This document shows positions 56,280 to 64,000 of a DNA stretch of 64,000 bases, piece by piece. Source of the DNA: Begonia masoniana (taxonomy: Eukaryota > Streptophyta > Magnoliopsida > Cucurbitales > Begoniaceae); NCBI GenBank assembly GCA_022432975.1, contig CM039510.1:36866374-36930373 (forward strand). Direction: 5' to 3'. The translations under genes were made by a program, and so were the position numbers. Under the pieces are notes generated by a model. That model saw only the letters and a program-made list of their open reading frames with translations. It ran no database searches and was not told where the DNA came from. Every line of letters begins with the position of its first letter. Position 1 is the stretch's first letter.

Positions 56280-56911
56280 GCGAACAAGTGCTCGTGGACG
56301 GAGCTCGGTGTGCAACGCCGCGAGGTAAGTCTCTGTGACTTGTTTGGCCGTCTTGGCCTACACCGTATGAATTGAGTCGATCGAGGATATTGGAGATGCG
56401 TTGGGTAGTTTAGAAAGGGTAGTTAGAATTATGGTTTGTTAAGTCGTTAATTGTTAGCTTATTATATTATGTTTATGCTTGTTTTATTTTGTTCATAGCA
56501 CGATATTGTTCACGCATCATAGTTTTCGAACGACATAAAAAAATGGGTTTCTATGCATAATTTCATGAAAAGGAAAAATGATAACGAAAAGGTAATGAAC
56601 GTAATGATGGTCACGTCGGTGGTGGTGGTTCAGACATGGCTGTCTGGTGAAGCATGTCTTCCCCCCGGTTTGATACGAGGGGCTATCCAATCGCCGGATG
56701 TGCCGCTCCTATCAAATGAGAGAGAAGCCCCGGTGACGTATATGAAATGCTTAGCGAAAAGGTAGGACGCATGATTTTGAACTGTACATGCATAGCACAA
56801 CATTCACGTGCATTCACTTAGATTTACTGAGCCTCTAGCTCACGTGTTTAATTCTATGGTGTAGGTGAATTTGAGACAGGTGAGGAAGATGTCCCTCTGC
56901 CTGAAGTATGA
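56280..56911 (+). other. Conserved LTR module in F
   Basis: Exon 56280-56324 (45 nt, acceptor ATGTATAG, donor GAG/GTAAGT). A GGCC-GTCTT-GGCC hairpin abuts strand 56357-56367, pairing with 56855-56865 (11 bp, one G-U). Hairpin GAGC-CTCTA-GCTC is at 56829-56841. The frame 56865-56911 (47 nt) encodes GEFETGEEDVPLPEV and is open through exon 2 and, if joined, the leader exon, though no ATG was found. Confidence 0.65.
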
Positions 56912-57354
56912 ACACGTTGAAGGAGGATGACCCGTGGGAGTGCGCTGGCAGTCGGAGCGTGATTTTGACCGGTGGGGACGTAGGTAAACATTTTGGGAAT
57001 TGATAGATAGAATATAGGAGATATGTATAGTTAAATACTTTAGGATGTTTTGGGTTGGATAGATTATATGTCGTGTTTTGGAAATTAAAAGGATTTTTGT
57101 AATGTATTGATTATTTTCAAACAGGAGGAAACGCTAAACTTTTAAACGAAACCACGCGGTTTGTTTTTAAGAAAATTTGTTATATTTTAAATGTGTTTTA
57201 AGTTGGTTTTTGGACGATTGGTATAGTGGGGATTGTAAACGGGGAGAAGAGTGATTGTATTGTTGTGAAAAGTGTTAAAAGAAGTGATGGATGTATGAGG
57301 TAGAAAAGGGAATTGTGAAGTGTGTTTTTTTTTAGTGTAGTATGTGTATGCAGG

Positions 57355-57662
57355 AAATCACGATCGATCGTGATTTGACCACGATCGATCGTGATCAGCA
57401 GAAAAGGGGGAAAAGGCCTATCACGATCGATCGTGATTCGACCACGATCGATCGTGATCTGGGAAAATTTCTTGTTGAAATTCCAAAGGCAGCCCGATCG
57501 ATCGGGCATACTACCACGATCGATCGGGATCAGTTCAGCGTGACCACGATCGATCATGATATGACCACGATCGATCGTGATTGCAGGAAAAATGTTTAAA
57601 TTTCCTTTTTATTTTTAGCTGATCACGATCGATCGTGATATGACCACGATCGATTGTGATTG
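57355..57662 (+). repeat. Array of ten CGATCGATCG palindromes in F LTR
   Basis: Copies near 57361, 57381, 57423, 57443, 57494, 57515, 57544, 57564, 57623 and 57643, mostly TCACGATCGATCGTGA. They come in pairs 20 bp apart joined by TTTGAC or TATGAC. Each is a perfect self-complement of 14-16 bp. Confidence 0.95.
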
Positions 57663-59039
57663 CAGAAATATGTTAAAACTTAATTTTTATAAATTGTTTT
57701 ATTAAGTTCCTATTAATGATTTTAAATGGTTTTCAATTCTCTGAACGATCTTAACGATTTAAATTTCCGCTTAAACGATACATTGATAAAAAAAAATAAT
57801 ACGGAAAAATACAGGTACGGTTAAGGGTCGTTACACCCTACCTCTGGCTGCACTGGGGCTTCCTCCATAGGAACATCTTGAGAGGTGGATGCTCCCTAAT
57901 CTCTCTTCTCCATCTACGTCTCGTCGACTTTAACTAGGCTCATTTAAATCAAATGAAGCCTATCAAAAATGTCTGCGGCCCACTGTGTTCTCATATGCTC
58001 TCCAGAAGGGAGCTCAATCAAGAATCACTAGACGATCTTCTATATCAACGCGCCATAGGGCAGGTTTTTGTTGCGTGTTTGCCCGATCTCACAAATGTGA
58101 CTTAAAATCAAGAACCCGGGGTCGAACTGCTTCCTGCTATAAAGCTTCTCCATGACATAGAGATCCATGCAGCTCACGAGATCTCTATGTCCATGCCGTG
58201 GTAGGATGGTGTGGGACAACATGTTGTGAATGACTCGAGTTCTGAGATTCAAATCTCTAGATCTTGTCTTCATGAACCCCGCAATGTTAGAGTTGCGATG
58301 AATTTGCCTCATGAACTGTACTTCCTCGTCTGATCTGACAAAAGGACAGTATCGGGAGACATGATAGTATCTCTCTACTCCTTCTCCGGCAAACCCGATA
58401 AACTCATTGACCGTCTCTGGAGTAACTTCAATGTCTGTACCCAGGATGTACATCTTTATAATTCCCGACCTCCCGCTAAAGGTCAAGTTCGCAAAAAATA
58501 GGCGAACAATTATATCACAGCTTTCGCCCTGCACACTGTACACCTCGTGCTAGCCAATTCTGTCGAATATCTCCAGGATCTCCAGGGACTCCCAACCTTT
58601 AAAGTCCACTATCTTTGAATGCATAACCAAGCAGTGTAATTGATACAACTCAAACTACCATTTGCACATCTGATTTTGAAATTCAAGCGATATGAACCCA
58701 GATTGCGGTCACGGCACGTCTAGTTGGTTAGTCTGGTCACCTTGTGTCACACCTCCTTGCGACGTTGACAGTGCCCGATGTTCCGACGGCCAAACTTTTT
58801 GCCTAATAATCAATCTCTCAGCAATTTGATGGGGATTTTTTGACATTTTTTTGCAAATTTAAGGGCTCGAATTTGTCGGATTTCGATTGAAAATCAATGG
58901 AAATACTTGATAAAGGACAAATCAACAAGGTGGAGCTAAAAACTATTGGATTTTTTTTAAAAAAAAAAAAGCAAAAGGACCGAGAGAATTTTTGAATTTT
59001 TTAAGGTGGGGACAGGTTTCTAGCCTCTGTTTCTACATA

Positions 59040-59575
59040 AACTATCAGGGACGAACGGCCGTTCAGGGGGTGGTGACCCTCCGTTCTCTACCCTAATTTT
59101 ATGAACGGATGGTCAATAGCTCGCAACAGCCGTCCATTCTCTAAGAACGGTCGGTTGTTATTATATAACATCCGACCATTCTTCTCAGGGCGGAGGGTCA
59201 ATAGCCCGACATGGTCGGCTGTTCTCTAGAACGGACGGCTGTGTTCGTGGAACGTCCGACCATTCTGTGCCCTCAGTTTACCAACGGAGGGTCACTATCC
59301 TAGAATGGTCGGTTGTTCTTGCAAGCCGAATGGCTTTTCTCAAAGAACAGTCGGCTATTTACGTTAGAATGGTCAGCTTTTCACTAGAAATAGCTGACCG
59401 TTCCTGAGCACCGTGCACTGCACATGAAATGAAGGGTGTCCACATCCAACCTGTGCATCCGATCCGACGTGTCAAGTACCACGTCGCCCTGGAAATAACA
59501 GACGGCCGTTGGTCGAAGACTGGCCTTTCGTTCTGTGGCATTTTTTGAGAACGGACGGTGATCCGCTAACCGACA
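59040..59575. repeat. Cluster of degenerate GAACGG(A/T)CGG motifs
   Basis: Around a dozen short copies of GAACGGACGGC or its inverse (GACCATTCT, GACCGTTC) occur in both orientations within 530 bp. They lie just upstream of the start of the minus-strand transposon-type gene. Possibly subterminal binding sites of a DNA transposon (inference). Confidence 0.6.
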
Positions 59576-60299
59576 GGGTTTATTTTGTTAGGTTTTTAAT
59601 AGTTTAAGCTTTGAATTGTTAGGATTGAAAGTTTAAGGTGTTTTTAAAAAAAAAAAAACAATACTTTAAGGTTTTTTTTTTTATAAAAACCCAAATTTAA
59701 ATGTTTTTTATTTGAAAGTTTTTGATACGTGCAATTTTGTTGCAGTTTTATTTTGATAATGTAAGGTTGATGCGTTGTTTGAAAAAATATTTAAATTTTA
59801 ATTAATGATTTTATCATTTTCTATTATAGAAATAAATATTCATGAAAAAAGCAACTCAATTTAATTTTTTTTAGTCAATTTGTATCGTGATGGATAATTT
59901 CAAGTAGACGTCATACTTCATGCACCTTATAACCATTTAAACTCTATTAAACTCGTATATATTTGAAGCACAATTTAGAGTATTCATTCCCTTAGCATTT
60001 GAATATCAATTTTGTTTATCGGTCTCATTATGTTCACAATTCAACTTTAAGATATTTCTATCCTTCTCAAATATAAAAGGAACATATGGGCTATTTTCAA
60101 TGATATGCTATAAATCATAGTCAATTGTTTCAATATAGATTTTCATTCTAGATTTCCAATAAGCACAACTGCTTTCATCAAAGAAATGAAACCATGAAAT
60201 AGATTAGTCTTCTACGTATGAATTGTTTAAGGGATAAAAAACAAAGATAACTTTGAAAAAAATGTATAACAATTTTTATCATAAAAATTGAAATCAAAC
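59576..60299. other. AT-rich stretch without recognised features
   Basis: Homopolymer runs and AT-rich DNA only; no frame or element boundary was recognised. It ends in a possible degenerate primer-site complement (CTCTGATACTA) at about 60299-60309. Confidence 0.5.
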
Positions 60300-60312
60300 T
60301 CTGATACTAATT

Positions 60313-61327
60313 GTAGGATCAATATAATTTGGGGGAGGTGAATTATTTTGTTTTAACTCTTCACAAATTAACGCCCAAATGATTTGATAACTTTACTGAG
60401 TTAATTTTTTCTTATTTCAAATTGTTAATGAAGCACACCAAACGATCAATATTCAAATAGATAAATAGTAAGAGTGAAAAAAAAGTGCAAACACGGGTTG
60501 TTAACGTGGTTTGGCCAAACTTCCTACATCTGCACTCCAAATCTCTCCCTTCAAGATTCGATACCACTATCAACTTTCTTTGAACTTGATTGCATGAATT
60601 CTCACATGTATAATAAATGTCAATTGAGAAATAGGTAAGATAGCTTAGACTATTTAATGCTAGAGTCAGTCGAATAATTGCTCAAAGATCTGGTTAGGAG
60701 TTTGCAATGCATGTGTGGATCTATTTATAAACAAGCACTAAAATCTAAGTCGAAAGTAAGCCTCTGCTTGTCTCCAATTGACGGCAAGATGATTGTGAAT
60801 GTGAATCTGTCAAGAACGTTGGTTATTTACAATTCTCCGCTACGGCTTAGTTTTGAAACGTTGGTCGACCACTCCGTATATCTTGATGACCGTTAGGGTT
60901 TGAGCTTTCAACCACAATTATGCTCTAGACAACTACAATTTCTTCTGTTGATGCCCAACAAACTTGGTCAATTGATCACACGTTTTAGCTTGAAATCAAT
61001 ATGTCAATTCTACGCTCGAGTGCTCCTCCTTCTAGTTGACCAAGATTCTAATATCAAGTCTAATTGATGCTCTAGACAACTACAATTTCTTCTGTTGATG
61101 CCCAACAAACTTGGTCAATTGATCACACGTTTTAGCTTGAAATCAATATGTCAGTTCTACGCTCGAGTGCTCCTCCTTCTAGTTGACCAAGATTCTAATA
61201 TCAAGTCTAATTGGAATTTTGTCTTTAGGTCTCATTGAACGCTTTTGCTTCTGCTTGATCGAAATCAGGTCTTCAAAAATATTGTGCAATCTATCTTTGC
61301 CCCAGTATGTGTAGTTTGGTAGGATCA
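60313..61327 (-). mobile_element. LTR-like repeat, first copy
   Basis: It begins TGTAGGATCAATATAATT just after CTCTGATACTA, the complement of a degenerate tRNA-Met primer site. This suggests a minus-strand LTR. A second related unit starts at about 61328 (GTAGGATCAATTTAACC). Both contain a matching GGTTNNNCCAAACT.CCTAC block. Class (copia-like?) is uncertain. Confidence 0.45.
60919..61213. repeat. 147-bp direct tandem duplication
   Basis: GCTCTAGACAACTACAATTT starts at 60922 and again at 61069. The copies differ at one visible base (GTCAATTC/GTCAGTTC), so the duplication is recent. Confidence 0.95.
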
Positions 61328-62054
61328 ATTTAACCTAAGGGGTGTTTAATTAAGTTTAATAACTTTGTCATGTGATTAAAATTTTATTCTTGCTTAGACG
61401 TGCTAATTCAAATATGTAAGCAATAATAATAAAACAAAATGGAGAAGGGAAAGAACATGTAAACAAATTTATTGGCGCGGTTCAACCAAACTACCTACGT
61501 CCGTGCTTGAGACCCTTTATTGAAGATTCCTTTTGCTATAACCATTCCAGTTACAAATTATTGTTCTTTCGAGTATCAACCAAATATTTATAATTGTTTC
61601 AAAGCCTCGCTCTTTCCCTTGATTGATCTTCCAGGTGTCAATCAAATTTTTTTTTTATTGAGCTTACGGATGTCAATCAAACATTTACCAACTCTTGAAA
61701 GGCATCATCTATTTGTTTTCATAATAAATTATAGGTGGAAATGTTTAAGTACAAAAAACCTAACTCTCTCAAAATGGACAATTTCAAGTTTAGAAATAGG
61801 CGAGCGTAGATTTGCGCTAAAACTGAATGTTAAAAACAGTAAATGGAATTAGAAGTACTTCGTTGTATAAGTTCTCGTTCGGTTGTTTTGGACAACATAG
61901 GTACTTCTATTTATAAATGTCTTCAATGTCTTATAGCTCTAATAGACCTCTTCAACATATAGGTACTCTCAGCAGGTTTTCAAGACAACCTCAATTCTAA
62001 CTGGTCAACGCACCGATTAATGCGCCGGTCAACCTATGCAAGGTATAGTCGACT
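61328..62054 (-). mobile_element. LTR-like repeat, second diverged copy, cut by E LTR
   Basis: Related to 60313-61327 at its left end and in the CCAAACTACCTACGTC block. It is truncated on the right where the E LTR starts at 62055. No coding potential was seen. Confidence 0.4.
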
Positions 62055-62537
62055 TGTGACGACCCCAATCCGGTCAGGGCCGCCACGGCCAAATCATGAC
62101 GTAATCATAACCTTAAACCCTCGAATAGTTCACGTAAAATTTTTCATTTTTACACAACACACTAAAACCAGCCAGACATAGACAATTGACCCGCCTCGAT
62201 CGACCCTAAATAGACTAACTTTAAATTAAACATGACGGGCATAAAAGTCGTCAACTTTTAAATCATTAAAACGAAGTAAAAACCCTTTTTCGGAAAAATG
62301 TCGACTCGGTTTTTGGGCCCTTAAAATCCTTAAAAATACATGGGGGTCGCCCGTAAAATACGTTTAAAAGGTGTCATAAAAGGTCGGGTCGAAACATGTT
62401 TTGAAAAGTCGATAATAAAAAAAAATGCACGTTGGTGCCCTGTGGTGCGCGCATGCAGCGCTCGGCGTGCGCGCGCGCCTTCCGTTGCTGCCCGCCGCGC
62501 GCACGCCAAGGTGCCTCCAGCGCCACCATCACGTGCC

Positions 62538-62650
62538 AAACACGATCGATCACGCCCAAAGCCCGATCGATCGGGCCGGCTCGGGTTTCTCGACTAAAAA
62601 CGACCCTAAACCACGATCGATCGCCCCTCGGGCGCGATCGATCGTGTGGG
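62538..62650 (-). repeat. CGATCGATCG palindrome cluster in E LTR
   Basis: Four copies (ACGATCGATCACG, CCCGATCGATCGGG, ACGATCGATCGCC, GCGATCGATCGTG) lie about 480-600 bp from the LTR 3' end. The open frames across this GC-rich patch are not taken as genes. Confidence 0.85.
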
Positions 62651-63250
62651 CAACATCCTGGAAGCGCCTAGCGCGCGCCAGTGCGCCGCGCCCGGCCAGC
62701 GCGCACCAGCGCCTGGCCAGCGTGCCCACCAGCGCCCACCTACCCTTTTTCTTACACTTAGCAAAATTTTCTCTTCAAACTCTTACCCTTTACCTTAAAC
62801 TTTCCAAAAATCATTCCCCCACCACATTAAACAAACGATACTTCAAACTCCCGAGAAACCCGACTCAAAAACGCACCCGAATCCATATTTAAAATTCATG
62901 AAAATAAACTGCGTGGATTGCTCCAAAGACCGAGCGTATTCTCCCAAGTTTAAAGTACCTAAAATCAACATATCAAGTCCAACATAATCCACAACACAAT
63001 TATTATACTTATTCTAAAACCTATCCAAAACAAATACGTTTTTCAACCTATCCAAAATACATAACTTCAAACCAATGTTCCATACGAAATTTCCCACATG
63101 TTCAACTTCTACATGCAACCTAAAATCTTTCAATTCCCAATGTTCATCTAACTTACATCTAATTACCACAAAATGACTCGGAGCACACCCACGGGTTCTC
63201 TAGCCTAGCCAAAACACGTTCCGTCGCCACGAGCTCCGCCCATCGACCAA

Positions 63251-63334
63251 CTACACTTGATCATCAGAAGGGGGTTCCTCACCTTCGTTCTCGTCACCTA
63301 CATCATACGATAAACACATTAAGCCTAATGCTTA
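63251..63334 (-). other. 3' half of the conserved LTR module in E
   Basis: The acidic frame 63251-63297 is 47 nt and encodes (G)DENEGEEPPSDDQV. The acceptor-side strand CCTACATCATACGATAAAC (plus) is at 63297-63315, and the hairpin TAAGC-CTAAT-GCTTA at 63320-63334. The donor side lies right of the window. Confidence 0.55.
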
Positions 63335-63392
63335 GTAAAGAGGTGCACTAAAACATGAGTATACATAATGCATGGTTTTCAAAACAGGTTCG

Positions 63393-63901
<509 letters not shown>

Positions 63902-64000
63902 TTTAAGCATGAGTAGTCACAGGCACCACCCTGTCTACCCCGTAGACAATTCAATTGCCCTGAGTTGCCATTTCTTGGGTGTCATATCGTGCCCTGAGTT

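Larger units (their letters stand above)
55159..57835 (+). mobile_element. Aberrant family F insertion: inverted LTR end + pol tail + LTR, TSD CCCTA
   Basis: Perfect duplications CCCTA (55154-55158 and 57836-57840) bound a 2677-bp unit. The right end is a full LTR (55486-57835, 2350 bp). Before it lie a PPT and 39 codons of pol tail. The left end is not an LTR start. It is the reverse complement of the last 173 bases of the LTR (55159-55332 against 57663-57835). Both outer ends are therefore the LTR 3' (U5) end. Confidence 0.92.
55486..57835 (+). mobile_element. LTR of family F
   Basis: 2350 bp from TGTAACACCCGAC to GGGTCGTTACA. Pyrimidine-rich leader 55750-55900 ends CTCTAG/GTAAGG at 55901. 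The module lies at 56280-56911 and the palindrome array at 57355-57660. Confidence 0.9.
54962..58846 (-). pseudogene. Putative plant-transposon protein gene, split by an F element
   Basis: The minus frame starts at 58846 (MSKNPHQIAERL) and ends at TAG 54962-54964 after PPSPSS. The central 58543-58040 stretch is open for 167 codons and includes VRLFFANLTF, VTPETVNEFIGF and MLSHTILPRHG. It resembles the plant-specific domain often annotated as putative plant transposon protein; its biochemical role is not established. The C-terminal part near the F insertion is a repeated REVMESHRQMMEYLRGMMDY-type coiled coil. Damage: stops near 58700-58660, a TAG near 58550 (Trp expected), a stop region near 58039, and the 2.7-kb insertion at 55159-57835. 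Naming rests on resemblance only. Confidence 0.68.

Noticed and set aside
57198..57599. Frames rich in TIDRD on both strands
   Set aside because: They are caused by the CGATCGATCG palindromes, which read the same on both strands.
62340..62892. GC-rich overlapping frames on both strands
   Set aside because: They are unrelated overlapping frames in a low-complexity LTR patch with no domain or start context.

Overview
The window is plant nuclear DNA, most likely from a dicot. It is a repeat-rich block made almost entirely of nested transposable elements. No intact host gene was recognised. Every well-preserved retroelement is of the Ty3 (gypsy) class with long LTRs (about 2.2-4.9 kb). They have a gag-pro-RT-RNaseH-integrase order, an initiator-tRNA-Met primer site, a CCHC gag knuckle and a chromodomain-like integrase tail. 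This combination fits the Tekay/Del chromovirus clade. A run of 100 N (20123-20222) marks an assembly gap. I label the LTR families A to G; these labels are mine.

Layout. 1-5999: end of a family D element (integrase, PPT, 3' LTR) with a solo A LTR inside the LTR (TSD CCCTT). 6000-6778: old AT-rich DNA. 6779-15480: A LTR A1, split by a second A element (A2) whose 5' LTR holds another solo A LTR (TSD CCCTA), followed by a broken gag-pol. 15480-17687: truncated G element. 17688-20122: 5' end of B element B1, then the gap. 20223-49256: minus-strand B element B2. B2 carries B element B3 (23326-42497, TSD ATAGT), which carries a gag-only element C (32773-41886, TSD CAAAC). B2 also carries a solo D LTR (44381-49234). 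49257-50387: remnant of the A LTR that B2 entered. 50388-53679: MULE transposase pseudogene split by a hAT derivative. 53680-54775: a 243-bp inverted repeat and a 175-bp tandem repeat. 54962-58846: broken minus-strand plant-transposon gene split by an aberrant F element. 58847-62054: AT-rich DNA with short-motif clusters and LTR-like repeats. 62055-64000: start of an E LTR with a 500-bp (TA)n tract.

The most interesting signal lies inside the LTRs. Thirteen complete LTR copies from five divergent families (A, B, C, D, F), and the visible half of a sixth (E), share one module. It runs: a GTAAGT donor; a small GGCC or UUCG hairpin; a 5' strand CCTACA...; a loop of variable length; an AGC/GCT hairpin; a 3' strand ...TGTAGG that exactly overlaps an AG acceptor; then a short acidic reading frame. 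That frame ends 47 nt after the acceptor in ten of fourteen copies. The two strands are complementary (up to 15/15) and change together between families, which points to a conserved long-range RNA stem. All the large tandem expansions except one sit in its loop.

Most coding copies are decayed by stop codons and small indels, many of them C-to-T type. The youngest insertions by nesting are C inside B3, and D2 inside B2. No prokaryotic features, CRISPR arrays, rRNA or tRNA genes were seen.
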